A stretch of 64,000 nt of DNA. Source: Leptospira semungkisensis (GTDB lineage Bacteria > Spirochaetota > Leptospiria > Leptospirales > Leptospiraceae). Shown one piece after another: positions 11,497-20,343 of the stretch. The stretch is from the NCBI RefSeq assembly GCF_004770055.1, contig NZ_RQEP01000005.1, forward strand, positions 682,001 through 746,000. Direction: 5' to 3'. The position numbers and the translations under genes were made by a program. The notes under the pieces were generated by a model, which saw only the letters and a list, made by a program, of their open reading frames with translations, made no database searches and was not told the origin of the DNA. Each line of letters begins with the position of its first letter. The stretch's first letter is position 1.

Positions 11497-12618
11497 TTAT
11501 ATTTTCATCGGCATGATGACCGATATAAAGTCAGGATCGGAAGGATCCTTAAACACTACCGGAGAACTAGAATCGCTAAACTCTATTCTAAATTCATTAT
11601 CATCGATAGACTTAAATACGTCAGAAAGATATTCGCCTTTGAACGCCACAGTAATCTCTTCGCCGGAGTATTCGATCGGCATATTGATGCTGACTTCGTT
11701 CACTCCTTGAGTTTGCGCATAGAAGTTCAGATTTCCTTTAGCAAAAGTTAATCTAATCTGACGAGTAGGCTCTTCGGCAGCGATCAATGCTTGGCGCAAA
11801 TAGATTTGGAATCCTTCTTTAGGAATCACTGCACTATATTTAGAACTCTTAGGAATCACCTGTTCATAGTTCGGGAAGTTTCCTTCGATCAATTTACAGA
11901 GTAACTCTATTTGATTCGCGTTCACGTAGATTTGATTATCAATGATCCCGATCTTTCCGGTTTCTGCAGTTCCAATCATTTTAGAGATCTCTCTAATCGC
12001 CTTAGCAGGAATGATCACCGAATCCTTGAATTTCAAAGAAGAAGCAAGAGGTCTTTCAATCTTACAAAGTCTTCTTCCATCAGTAACTGCGAAGACAAGC
12101 TTATCTCCTTTCGGAACCATAAAAAGCCCGTTAAAGATATATCTTTGATCCTCATGAGCGATCGCATAAGAAGTCTTGCGGATCATCTCAGCAAACATAG
12201 AAGTAGGAAAATCAGAAATGAGAGAAGGATCCACTTTAGGAATGGTTTTAATCTCTTCTGCGTCCATTCCATTCAGTTTGTTCTTATAGTCGTTCTTCTT
12301 TGTAGCATCAGTAATATAAGTGATGCTGGAATCTGAATCAGAGTTCTCGGTAGACAGCAAAGCTTCTTCGAAGTGAATCGTCTTGAAGATACTGGAAAGT
12401 TGTTTTGCAGGTAAGGAAATATTTCCCGGTTTATCAATATCAGCATTTAATGATGTTTTAATAGATATCTCTAGGTCCGTCGCAGAAATAGATACGGAAG
12501 AATCTTCCGCCTCCAATTTTAAGTTGGAAAGAACGGACCGAATTTCTCTAGCAGAGATAACTCCTTCTACAGCGTGGATCGCTTTTAGAAATTCAGATGT
12601 GTTCACTTTGATCTTCAA
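11497..12618 (-). CDS. dnaN: DNA polymerase III beta sliding clamp
   Basis: 373 residues with the three-repeat clamp fold: [19 protein letters not shown] at the N-terminus, [11 protein letters not shown] in the middle and [18 protein letters not shown] at the C-terminus. The C-terminal MPM-x-I is the conserved edge of the clamp's partner-binding pocket. The start codon is TTG at 12616-12618, with GGAG 8 nt upstream. It follows the putative oriC gap and precedes recF by 11 bp. Confidence 0.97.
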   Translation of the reverse strand: MKIKVNTSEFLKAIHAVEGVISAREIRSVLSNLKLEAEDSSVSISATDLEISIKTSLNADIDKPGNISLPAKQLSSIFKTIHFEEALLSTENSDSDSSITYITDATKKNDYKNKLNGMDAEEIKTIPKVDPSLISDFPTSMFAEMIRKTSYAIAHEDQRYIFNGLFMVPKGDKLVFAVTDGRRLCKIERPLASSLKFKDSVIIPAKAIREISKMIGTAETGKIGIIDNQIYVNANQIELLCKLIEGNFPNYEQVIPKSSKYSAVIPKEGFQIYLRQALIAAEEPTRQIRLTFAKGNLNFYAQTQGVNEVSINMPIEYSGEEITVAFKGEYLSDVFKSIDDNEFRIEFSDSSSPVVFKDPSDPDFISVIMPMKI

Positions 12619-12945
12619 TTTACTTTCTCCATTATTAATGAATGGTTATAGATATATATTTCTTATATGTACTGTCGTTGTACTTGTACCTGTAAGTATG
12701 TAGATAAGAGGCATAATCCTTTAGATAAGGGAAATATGTCGCATTTATATTGAAAAGTACAATTTCCAGGGACCGGAAAAAACTCCTGTATATCTGTTAT
12801 CTTAACAACATAATTCGCTGATTATAAGGGACAATAATTATGGGTTATGTCTTATTGAGATGTTATGAATATAAAATGAACTAGATATTTACATCTTATA
12901 TTCAGCTCTATGTCGTATAAACTAGAGGCTTGTAGATTGGGTTTT
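12619..12945. other. dnaA-dnaN intergenic region, candidate oriC
   Basis: 327 bp of AT-rich DNA without a plausible gene, between dnaA and dnaN, the position of oriC in many bacteria. I find no exact TTATCCACA box. One near match, TTATCTACA, reads on the minus strand at 12699-12707. Next to it the plus strand has TTGTACTTGTACCTGTAA (from 12678), a short run of hexamer-like repeats. AT-rich tracts such as gatatatatttcttatatg at 12650-12670 could unwind. The region must also hold the dnaN promoter. Confidence 0.5.
12699..12707 (-). promoter_or_regulatory. Near-consensus DnaA box
   Basis: TTATCTACA on the minus strand differs from the TTATCCACA consensus at one base. It is the only site with a single mismatch that I found by eye in the two gaps flanking dnaA. 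One such match by chance in 600 bp is not negligible. Confidence 0.35.
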
Positions 12946-14265
12946 TTATTGGAAGCGGAATCGATTTAGAATTTCTTCTACTTTAATGGAAAAATCTTTA
13001 TCTTCTTTGATCTTTTTCTCTATGTTGCGAACGCCATGAATTACCGTAGTATGCTCGCTACTGAACATGCGGCCCACCTGACTTTTATTCAGTCGAAAGC
13101 CAATATGCAAAACATACATGCAGAGATGGCGAGGAATAACGTATTCAGGTTTGCGACTTTTTCCCATGACCTCTTTCGGATCCAATTGGTATAGAGAAGA
13201 GATATGTTCGATGACCTTGTCTTGGCTGAGTTGGAAGTTCTTTTTACGAAAGATCCTGTTCTTTAAGATCTCTTCTATCATTGAGCTTGTGAAGAATAGA
13301 TGAGAAAACGCTCTCTTATGAAGAGCAAGATCGTTCAAAGCTCCAAGCAATGCCCTGGTATCATCTTCGATCAGGTCGGCAATTAAAGCGATATGTTCTG
13401 TAGAAAGACCTAGATTCAGGATTTGGCAGTTTTTTTCCAGGATTCCAATACGAGTTTCTTTATCTGGAGCTTGGATATCTGCCTGGACTCCGGTTACAAA
13501 GCGAGATTTCAAACGGTCATGTAGAGGAAGTTCAGAGCTGGGACGATCCGAAGCGATGACGATCTGTCTCTTTCTCTCGAATAAGAAATTAAAAATAGTG
13601 AAGAATTCCTCTTGGGTTTTCTCCGCTCCAGTGTTTAAGAGCTGAATATCATCGATTAAAAGACAGTTATAAGATTGGTACTTAATTTTGAAAGACTCGA
13701 TAGAGTCCCTGGACTGAAGAGCGAATAAGAACTCGCTCATAAATGATTTAATGTCCACATAATGGACTGTTTTCCAAGGCTCTCTCTTTAGAATCTCTGC
13801 ACCGATTGCATGAAGGAGATGTGTCTTACCCACACCTACTTTTCCGAATAGATAGAGAGGATTGATCTCTGCAGGATTTTTTACACACTCTGTAGCGGCA
13901 CTAAAGGCTAACCGATTCGTGCTTCCGACTATGAAATTATCAAAAGTATAATCTTGATTAAAAGAATAAGAACGATCCTTGAAGTTTTCCTTCAAGACTT
14001 GATTTAAATTAGAAGGAGATTCTAAGACAATCTCTACTGGTATTCTATTTCCACTCGCGCGAAAGATAGCTTCTTCGATATAATTTTGGTACTTCTTCTC
14101 TACATGTGTTTTGATATTTGAAGAAGGAGCTATAAGTATACAACGATCGTCCGTAAGACTCTCTAATTGCAATGTATGTATAAACTTATCAAAGTAAGTA
14201 GGAGGAATTTCTTTGGAGACTTCCTCTAATACACGTTGCCAGCTAGGGTCCAAGGAACACTCCAA
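12946..14265 (-). CDS. dnaA: Chromosomal replication initiator DnaA
   Basis: 439 residues. Domain I is at 1-80. The AAA+ core has Walker [17 protein letters not shown], Walker [10 protein letters not shown], and SRF with the arginine in [10 protein letters not shown]. Domain IV is a DNA-binding HTH ending in [18 protein letters not shown]. The signature is normally DHTTVxHA; here Asp is Glu and Ala is Gly, at residues next to base contacts in E. coli DnaA. The start is TTG (14263-14265). It aligns with the usual DnaA N-terminus, but no Shine-Dalgarno is visible upstream, which suggests weak translation. Confidence 0.97.
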   Translation of the reverse strand: MECSLDPSWQRVLEEVSKEIPPTYFDKFIHTLQLESLTDDRCILIAPSSNIKTHVEKKYQNYIEEAIFRASGNRIPVEIVLESPSNLNQVLKENFKDRSYSFNQDYTFDNFIVGSTNRLAFSAATECVKNPAEINPLYLFGKVGVGKTHLLHAIGAEILKREPWKTVHYVDIKSFMSEFLFALQSRDSIESFKIKYQSYNCLLIDDIQLLNTGAEKTQEEFFTIFNFLFERKRQIVIASDRPSSELPLHDRLKSRFVTGVQADIQAPDKETRIGILEKNCQILNLGLSTEHIALIADLIEDDTRALLGALNDLALHKRAFSHLFFTSSMIEEILKNRIFRKKNFQLSQDKVIEHISSLYQLDPKEVMGKSRKPEYVIPRHLCMYVLHIGFRLNKSQVGRMFSSEHTTVIHGVRNIEKKIKEDKDFSIKVEEILNRFRFQ

Positions 14266-14569
14266 ATAAAAAATTCAAAACGCAACGATGACAAATCGAT
14301 AATCGATTACCATTTTGTCTCGGAAGATAGATAGAACTGAATAGGAAAACGATCCGGAAGACCGTTCGACGAGATTACACTATTTTTCTTCAGTCGGTCA
14401 CCTACAAATGAAAATTCGGAAATCAAAGAAGAAACATGAGGAAAAACAAATAGGATTGGTGATAGATAAATCATTATGTCTCTTACTTATTTTAGTAAGT
14501 TTTTATAATGATTAACGATTGTTATGCGAAGTTAAGTGAAGGAATATAAACTAAATCTGACAAAAGTTA
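14266..14569. other. dnaA upstream intergenic region
   Basis: 304 bp between holB and dnaA without a plausible gene. It should contain the dnaA promoter. A 6-bp inverted repeat, CTTACT at 14482-14487 and AGTAAG at 14494-14499, is followed by TTTTTAT; it is AT-rich and could be a weak terminator for the plus strand or part of an AT-rich unwinding region. I see no consensus DnaA box here. Confidence 0.5.
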
Positions 14570-15517
14570 TTACTTCTGCTCGAGCAAGGAAAGCTCGTGA
14601 ATCAGTAAAGAGAGCGAGATGTTCTCTTGTCCATGTATCTTTTCGTGCAATTTCTCTTTGAATCGAAAGACTGCTTCCATTTTAGGAAGATTAGCTTCGA
14701 AATCAGATCGCGAATACTCTTGTAATAGAAGCAAACCGACTAGGTCCAGAAAATCTTTGAAGGAAAAATCTTCTTTCCAATCTGCATGTTCTTCTTTGTA
14801 GCCAAGGATCCATTCTTCCAAACGAAGATAATCCAATGGTTGCCGAAGGTTTCCGCCAATTCTTTGTGAGATTTGTTCTAGGACTTGGGGAGGACAATCA
14901 AAAGGATCCATACTTCCTCCCTGAGCAGGTAAGTATGTTAAGGAATTCTTATAATGCAAATCTTTGATGATGGATTGAGGTAAGTATCCGAAAGGAATGC
15001 ATACTGCTCGGCTGATGATTGTTTCCTTAAGCTGATCCAAATTGGTTACTATAAAGATGAATCTTGTAAAAGCCGGAGCTTCTTCTAAGGATTTTAATAA
15101 TGCGGTCTCTGCTTCATTGCCTATGAGGGAAGCATCAGGTATGACTATGAATCTTACTTTAGAGAGATGAGGTCTATAATAGAGCCTGGTGCGTATCAAC
15201 CATCGGATCGTGAACTCCTCTGGGTTATCCTCTTTACCTATTGAGATCTGTTTATTCTTTTCTAAAGGAAACCAAACGATATCAGGATGGGATTGATGCA
15301 TGAATGCACGACAGGAAACGCAATGCCCACAGGAAGTCCCTTCGATGCAGAGAACATGTCGGATAAATCTTTCGACTGCTGATTCTTTTCCTGTTCCTTC
15401 GGGACCGTGAAAGATAAGAAGGGGAGGCAATAGCTCCGGTTGAGAGCTGTATTTTTTTAAGAATACTAAAGCTCTCTCTTGTCCTTGGATTTCATCGATC
15501 CCGAATGCGGAAGACAT
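14570..15517 (-). CDS. holB: DNA polymerase III delta-prime-like clamp-loader subunit
   Basis: 315 residues of the AAA+ clamp-loader family. Walker A is modified, GPEGTGKES. A zinc-binding cluster CxxxxxCxxCxxC lies at CIEGTSCGHCVSC. LLKSLEEAP and the SRA sensor region (ISRAVCIPF, where functional subunits usually have SRC) follow. The full-length tau/gamma subunit is dnaX at 33.6-35.0 kb, so this shorter protein is best called delta prime. It is leftward with dnaA and 18 bp downstream of ilvE, with which it may be cotranscribed. Confidence 0.85.
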   Translation of the reverse strand: MSSAFGIDEIQGQERALVFLKKYSSQPELLPPLLIFHGPEGTGKESAVERFIRHVLCIEGTSCGHCVSCRAFMHQSHPDIVWFPLEKNKQISIGKEDNPEEFTIRWLIRTRLYYRPHLSKVRFIVIPDASLIGNEAETALLKSLEEAPAFTRFIFIVTNLDQLKETIISRAVCIPFGYLPQSIIKDLHYKNSLTYLPAQGGSMDPFDCPPQVLEQISQRIGGNLRQPLDYLRLEEWILGYKEEHADWKEDFSFKDFLDLVGLLLLQEYSRSDFEANLPKMEAVFRFKEKLHEKIHGQENISLSLLIHELSLLEQK

Positions 15518-15535
15518 AGTCTCTTTTATTAGAGA

Positions 15536-16459
15536 TTAATAAATAGGAGTCAACCAGTGTTTATAATTCGGATTCTTTCCGACCACCAGATCAAAGAAAG
15601 TTGATTGTAGTTTCTTTGTGATCGGTCCCATTTCTCCGGTTCCGATTTTTCTCCTATCTACTTCACTTACCCAAGCGATCTGCACTCCCGTTCCCGAGAA
15701 AAAGATCTCATCCGCGATATAAAGTTCGCTTCGAGTAATATCTCTTTCGATGACTTCGTATCCGAAGTCTTTTGCAAGTTGGAGAACGGAACGTCTAGTA
15801 ATTCCTTCCAACAAAGAAGAAGAGATAGAAGGAGTGATGATCTTACCATCTCTCACTAAGAAAATATTTTCGGCAGAGCCTTCACTTACGAAACCTCTTC
15901 CATCTAGAAAGATTGCTTCGTCATATCCGTTTTGAACTGCTTCGGATTTTGCGAGAGCTGAGTTCACATAACCGCCGGAAACTTTAGAAAGAGTAGGGAT
16001 GACAGTATCGTCGAACCTTCTCCAACTTGAAACCATAGTGGTAAGACCACGCTTTGTGTCTAAGTAATCATCCAACTCAAGAACATAGATAGCAAGTTCA
16101 GTAGGAACATCGTGGAACCTCGGAGACAATTGAAGAGCAGAGGTATAAATAAATGGTCTGAGATAAACATTCCTTTTATAACCTGATTGCTTAAGAAGTT
16201 CGATCGTTATGTCTCTGAGTTCTTCTGGAGATTTTGTGAATTGCAACTGCATGATTCGAGTAGAGTTCACTAATCTTTTATAATGATCTAAGATGCGAAA
16301 GACATAGAGGTTATCACTCTTGTCATCGTAGTAACCACGAATACCACCGAAGACGGTTGTTCCGTATTGAAGAGCATGAGTTTTGATATTGATATTCGCT
16401 TCTGACTCTGGGACTATTTTTCCTTCGAAGTAAGAGAGTTTCTTGATGGATTCGGGCAT
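15536..16459 (-). CDS. ilvE: Branched-chain amino acid aminotransferase (class IV)
   Basis: 307 residues. The pyridoxal-phosphate Lys is K159 in TLSKVSGGYVNSALAKSEA, matching K159 of E. coli IlvE in position. The glutamate motif EGSAENIFLV is at 193-202, with LEGITRRSVLQLA and FFSGTGVQIAWVSEVD towards the end. The family interconverts Val, Leu and Ile with their 2-oxo acids using glutamate. A D-amino-acid or aminodeoxychorismate lyase role is less likely given the length and motifs. It is the last leftward gene before the transcription switch. Confidence 0.92.
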   Translation of the reverse strand: MPESIKKLSYFEGKIVPESEANINIKTHALQYGTTVFGGIRGYYDDKSDNLYVFRILDHYKRLVNSTRIMQLQFTKSPEELRDITIELLKQSGYKRNVYLRPFIYTSALQLSPRFHDVPTELAIYVLELDDYLDTKRGLTTMVSSWRRFDDTVIPTLSKVSGGYVNSALAKSEAVQNGYDEAIFLDGRGFVSEGSAENIFLVRDGKIITPSISSSLLEGITRRSVLQLAKDFGYEVIERDITRSELYIADEIFFSGTGVQIAWVSEVDRRKIGTGEMGPITKKLQSTFFDLVVGKNPNYKHWLTPIY

Positions 16460-16519
16460 GTACAGGGAACCTGAAAGTGATACTATGTATTACATGATTC
16501 TAAGGATAGGCTCTATTGT

Positions 16520-16542
16520 CGACTAATGATCGACTAATCATT
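16520..16542. repeat. Direct and inverted repeat between ilvE and mnmG
   Basis: CGACTAAT occurs twice, at 16520-16527 and 16531-16538, an 11-bp period. Overlapping it, AATGAT (16525-16530) and ATCATT (16537-16542) form a 6-bp inverted repeat. It lies in the divergent gap, 30 bp before the mnmG start, and could be a protein-binding site. Confidence 0.5.
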
Positions 16543-16571
16543 CGAGCTTGTCCAAGAGTCGAAAGGATGTA

Positions 16572-18458
16572 ATGAGCTCTTCTTTTTTTCCGAATCGCTT
16601 TGATTGTGTTGTAGTTGGTGCGGGTCATGCAGGCTCCGAAGCAGCCTATGTCTCATCTATCGGCGGTGCGAAAACTCTTCTGATCACAATGAACCTAGAT
16701 ACGATCGGGCAAATGTCTTGCAACCCGGCTATCGGAGGAATTGCAAAAGGACATATGGTCCGAGAAGTCGATGCACTTGGTGGACTTATGGGTAAGGTCA
16801 TCGATGCAACAGGTATTCAATTCAAAATGTTGAATACATCCAAAGGTCCTAGTGTCTGGGCCCCTCGCGCACAAGCGGAGAAGAAAGAATACCAGCTCAA
16901 AGTAAAACATACCTTGGAGTCCATACAGAATCTTTCTATCAGACAAGATACTGTGGAAGATCTGATCATTGAAGATGATAAGATAGTAGGAATTCGCACT
17001 GGCAGAGGATTTGAAATCTTCACGAACCATGTGATCCTAACTACCGGCACATTTTTATCTTCCATTGTTCATATAGGAACTTTTCAGAAAGAGAACGGAC
17101 GCTTTGGCGAGCCGACTGTGAAAGGTCTCTCTCATTCCTTAGCAAAATATAATTTGAAATTAGGAAGGTTGAAAACAGGAACACCTCCTCGTATTCACAT
17201 GAACTCCGTCGATATATCTGTGATGAGTTTGCAGGAGGGTGATTCGGATCCTTCTCCTTTCTCTTTTTCAACTAAGAAGATCACTCGAAAGCAGATCCCT
17301 TGCTACATCACTTATACAAATGAAAAAACTCATCAGATCATCAATGAGAACATTCATCTTTCTCCGATGTATTCCGGTCAGATCAAGTCCACCGGTCCTC
17401 GTTATTGTCCTTCTATTGAAGATAAGATTGTTCGCTTTGCTGATAGAGAAAGACATCAGATTTTCTTAGAGCCGGAAGGTTACGAAACGCAAGAGGTCTA
17501 TTTGAATGGAGTCTCTACTAGCTTACCTGAAGAAGTGCAATGGAGATTAGTTCGTTCTATTGCTGGTCTTGAAAATGCAGAGATACTAAGACCAGGTTAT
17601 GCAATTGAGTACGACTATGTAGATCCGACAGAGTTAAAGCCGACTCTGGAAACTAAGAAGATCAAAGGTCTGTATCATGCAGGCCAGATCAATGGAACAA
17701 CTGGTTATGAAGAAGCTGCAGCCCAAGGTTTGGTTGCTGCTTATAGTGTTCTTTCTTCTTTGCGAGGCGAGGAGCCGATGTTGTTCTCTCGCGGTGAATC
17801 TTATATCGGAGTTCTAGTAGATGATCTAGTGCACAAAGGGGTAGAGGATCCATATAGAATGTTTACCTCTCGTGCAGAACATCGTCTTCTTCTTCGCCAA
17901 GATAACGCGGACCAAAGATTAATGAAGTACGGATATAAAATGGGTCTCATCTCAGAAGAAACATTCTCCGAGATGACGAATCGCTATCGCAAGATCTCGG
18001 AAGTAAAAGAGAAGATCCAATCTGTTCCTCTCAAACCTCTTCCCGAGTTCGAAGCACTACTTGAAAGAAAAGGAATTCAATCTTTGAAGTACGGAGCCAA
18101 GCTTGACTCCTTCTTGAAAAGACCAGAGATAACTTTCCAAGATATTCGTTTCCTTCTTCCTGAATCGGAAAGTCTGAGCGAGCAAGATTGCAAAGTGATC
18201 GAGATGGAGATCAAGTACGAAGGCTATATTAAGAGAGAGCAAGATACGATCGATTGGAAAAATCGTTATCTTACTACTCCAATTCCTGAGTCCATTGACT
18301 ACGCGCTTGTCCCAGGTATTAAGAAGGAAGCGATCCAAAAATTAACGAAGCATCGCCCTTTAAATTTAGAGAAGGCATCTCAAATCTCAGGTGTTGATCC
18401 GAGTGATATTGATATGTTGCTTTTTTATATTAAGGGAAGAAAGCCAAGCCCAGTTTGA
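16572..18458 (+). CDS. mnmG: tRNA uridine-5-carboxymethylaminomethyl modification enzyme MnmG
   Basis: About 628 residues, the normal length. The FAD dinucleotide motif [13 protein letters not shown] is near the start, with [22 protein letters not shown], the GTFLSS region, YCPSIEDKI, and [17 protein letters not shown] with the FAD-site GLVAA. With MnmE it makes cmnm5U34 in tRNA. The ATG at 16572 has AAGGA 4 nt upstream; a TTG eight codons upstream is possible. mnmG near dnaA, rsmG and parAB is the common origin arrangement. It is the first rightward gene of the right arm. Confidence 0.97.
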   Translation: MSSSFFPNRFDCVVVGAGHAGSEAAYVSSIGGAKTLLITMNLDTIGQMSCNPAIGGIAKGHMVREVDALGGLMGKVIDATGIQFKMLNTSKGPSVWAPRAQAEKKEYQLKVKHTLESIQNLSIRQDTVEDLIIEDDKIVGIRTGRGFEIFTNHVILTTGTFLSSIVHIGTFQKENGRFGEPTVKGLSHSLAKYNLKLGRLKTGTPPRIHMNSVDISVMSLQEGDSDPSPFSFSTKKITRKQIPCYITYTNEKTHQIINENIHLSPMYSGQIKSTGPRYCPSIEDKIVRFADRERHQIFLEPEGYETQEVYLNGVSTSLPEEVQWRLVRSIAGLENAEILRPGYAIEYDYVDPTELKPTLETKKIKGLYHAGQINGTTGYEEAAAQGLVAAYSVLSSLRGEEPMLFSRGESYIGVLVDDLVHKGVEDPYRMFTSRAEHRLLLRQDNADQRLMKYGYKMGLISEETFSEMTNRYRKISEVKEKIQSVPLKPLPEFEALLERKGIQSLKYGAKLDSFLKRPEITFQDIRFLLPESESLSEQDCKVIEMEIKYEGYIKREQDTIDWKNRYLTTPIPESIDYALVPGIKKEAIQKLTKHRPLNLEKASQISGVDPSDIDMLLFYIKGRKPSPV

Positions 18459-18703
18459 GGTGAGCCCCGCCCTCATTGGGCCAGGCTACATGTGTAAGTT
18501 TATTTTAAGTTTTCGATTTTAACTGAGTTTGATTATTGAAGCTTATCACTCGTTTGATCTCGCTTATGCTCGATCACCGACTCTCCTTTGGAGGTCGTTT
18601 TCTCGCTCCTGTTGTCGCTGCGAAAGGGGCCGGTGCGGTGGTACCCGTAGCTCTCTATCATAAAATTCCCGATCACACAAGCTCCAAAAAATCACAAGAT
18701 CCA

Positions 18704-18727
18704 TGTGGGAACTCTTAAGTTCCCACA
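18704..18727. repeat. Perfect hairpin, REP-like
   Basis: TGTGGGAACT (18704-18713) and AGTTCCCACA (18718-18727) are exact reverse complements around a CTTA loop. A related half, AGTTCCTACA, occurs 8 bp further on. There is no T-run, so it is not a classical terminator. It resembles short dispersed hairpins of Leptospira genomes, from memory only. Confidence 0.65.
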
Positions 18728-18778
18728 AAGCAAAAGTTCCTACATCTAAAATAACTAAAATCAAACAATTCATCGTTC

Positions 18779-18794
18779 CGTTTCACGTGAAACG
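18779..18794. promoter_or_regulatory. parS site 1
   Basis: CGTTTCACGTGAAACG matches the conserved bacterial parS palindrome TGTTTCACGTGAAACA at all 14 inner positions. It is the binding site for ParB, encoded 4.5 kb away at 23.3-24.2 kb. Confidence 0.93.
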
Positions 18795-18892
18795 TTCTGG
18801 AATATCTGTGCATTCTAAGTTGAGAAAACTTCTTACAGAATAGAAAAGCACAAGAGCTACTCCGGATAATTAGGCGCAAATCTAGATCTGAA

Positions 18893-18908
18893 CGTTTCAC
18901 ATGAAACG
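18893..18908. promoter_or_regulatory. parS site 2 (variant centre)
   Basis: CGTTTCACATGAAACG differs from site 1 by one base at the centre (CACATG for CACGTG). It lies 114 bp from site 1. Confidence 0.85.
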
Positions 18909-19228
18909 CTACTGCCTTAGTAAGAAAGATTTGAGTGTTGCGAAGAATAGTAGCACATCCACACTCTTAGAACTCGCCTCGCTCGGAACGATGCTGTTGT
19001 TATCTTACTACGAACAGAAGAAGCTGAGCTAGAAGAGTTCAATTGTATGAGCGGGAGTCATAGGAAGACTCCTAGATGTAAGCTTATTCAACTAATAATA
19101 TTGCGATCTTTTAGAAGAGAGCAAGAGCTCTACGCTTGAAGTGTGAAATTGAAGTGGGGAAGGGAGAAGATAAATAAAATCGAAAGAGCTTTTGCTTTGA
19201 AACGCCGAGAGCTAGGATCTTCTCCCGA

Positions 19229-19244
19229 CGTTTCACATGAAACG
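19229..19244. promoter_or_regulatory. parS site 3 (variant centre)
   Basis: CGTTTCACATGAAACG, identical to site 2. It ends 5 bp beyond the stop codon of the minus-strand exported-protein gene. Confidence 0.85.
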
Positions 19245-19249
19245 CTAGA

Positions 19250-19990
19250 CTATTTTCCGTAGACTAACTCGTGGGTCTTTTCAACTGCCCAAGTATCTCC
19301 TTGCTTGATCAAGTAAGTGAATTGTTGAAGTCGATTGTTCTTATCCCAAAGAAGTCGGTTCATTCTCTCGTTGGCCCCTTGCACATTCATTCTACTTAGA
19401 AGTTTTCCTTTCTCATCAAAAGTTAGGACGGTAGAGGCAGCTTGTTGTTTATCTTCGTTGTATATATTCTGTTGAAAGAGCCCCGGCTTGTTCGGGTCTT
19501 TTACTATATGAAATCTTTCAGTGAGCTTTGTGTCAGCCCATTCTGTATGCGCTTCTTTGATGAGTCCATTCTCTCCCCAAGAAGAGATGTTGCACTTTAA
19601 GATGAGCTTTCCTGTCTGATCTAATAACTCAACTACAGATAAGGTTCCAGAATTATCGTATTGAAATACTTTTACTTCTAGATTGATTCCTTCTTTATTA
19701 TAGAGTTCTTCTCTAGCAACTCTTCCATCTTTATAAGTAAACTTGGTATAACCATCCGGCTTCCCGTCGGAGCCTGTGTAATTCTCTCTTACTAATTTTC
19801 CAGATTCATCATACTCATACTTAGCTGAATAAATGATCTTTCCTTTAGAATCTTTCACGACCTCTTGAGATGGGCCGCCTTTTTCAAAGCCGAGAACTAC
19901 TCGATCCATATGTGACCACTTTCCAGGAGTGAATGAGTGAATGGAGGTAACGGAAAGTAAAAGTGAAATAAGAAAAACTAGCCTAAACAT
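19250..19990 (-). CDS. Exported protein with MORN/RHS-like beta repeats
   Basis: About 247 residues from the ATG at 19988-19990, which has GAGG 6 nt upstream; ATGs at 20002 and 20011 extend it by 4 or 7 residues. A signal peptide (FRLVFLISLLLSVTSIHS) is followed by repeated strand-turn units such as YEYDESGKLVRENYTGSDGKPDGYTKFTYKDGRV, similar to toxin_RHS/MORN-type antigen repeats. No catalytic motif is seen. It is a lone minus-strand gene inside the rightward origin arm, flanked by parS site 3. Function unknown, probably periplasmic or surface. Confidence 0.75.
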   Translation of the reverse strand: MFRLVFLISLLLSVTSIHSFTPGKWSHMDRVVLGFEKGGPSQEVVKDSKGKIIYSAKYEYDESGKLVRENYTGSDGKPDGYTKFTYKDGRVAREELYNKEGINLEVKVFQYDNSGTLSVVELLDQTGKLILKCNISSWGENGLIKEAHTEWADTKLTERFHIVKDPNKPGLFQQNIYNEDKQQAASTVLTFDEKGKLLSRMNVQGANERMNRLLWDKNNRLQQFTYLIKQGDTWAVEKTHELVYGK

Positions 19991-20011
19991 GAAGGACCTC
20001 ATACTAGACAT

Positions 20012-20343
20012 CGACTATTTGCAGAAAATGTTAAGAGTCTTTTTGCGGAATTTAGGACCGTATTCTCTTGAGTTAGTGGGAACTATAGTAAGGGATTTCC
20101 TTTTAATTCTTTTTAGATATCTGAACGATTCTTGGAACTTCATCTTTAAGAGAGCCGAATCCCAACTGGTCTATATAAATTATATCACGAGTAATCTTAT
20201 CGAAAAGGAAAACTCCTTGCCGAAGTTAAAAGAGAGAATAATTTTCAACGGACCTCTAAGCCGAATGCCTTAGCTCGTTCGAACTACGATACGAGTAACG
20301 ATTTGAAATCCGATTATAAAAAATAGATACGTGGAGAGGAACT
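20012..20343. other. Divergent intergenic region
   Basis: 332 bp between the divergent exported-protein and M20 peptidase genes. An open frame of up to 110 codons crosses it on the plus strand (19941-20273), but it overlaps the other gene's signal peptide and lacks a clear ribosome site, so I treat the region as regulatory. GAGAGG 5 nt before the ATG at 20344 serves the peptidase. Confidence 0.5.

Larger units (their letters stand above)
18459..19249. other. Gene-free region carrying the parS cluster
   Basis: 791 bp between mnmG and an exported-protein gene with no credible ORF; frames are short and overlap on both strands. It contains three parS palindromes, a perfect 10-bp hairpin at 18704-18727, and a short inverted repeat GGAGTC/GACTCC at 19054-19072. 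It may be a reserved centromere region or a decayed gene; I cannot identify any ancestral protein. Confidence 0.7.

Noticed and set aside
19941..20273. 110-codon ORF between the exported protein and the M20 peptidase
   Set aside because: It overlaps the other gene's signal peptide, has no ribosome site, and shows no recognised feature; regarded as regulatory DNA.
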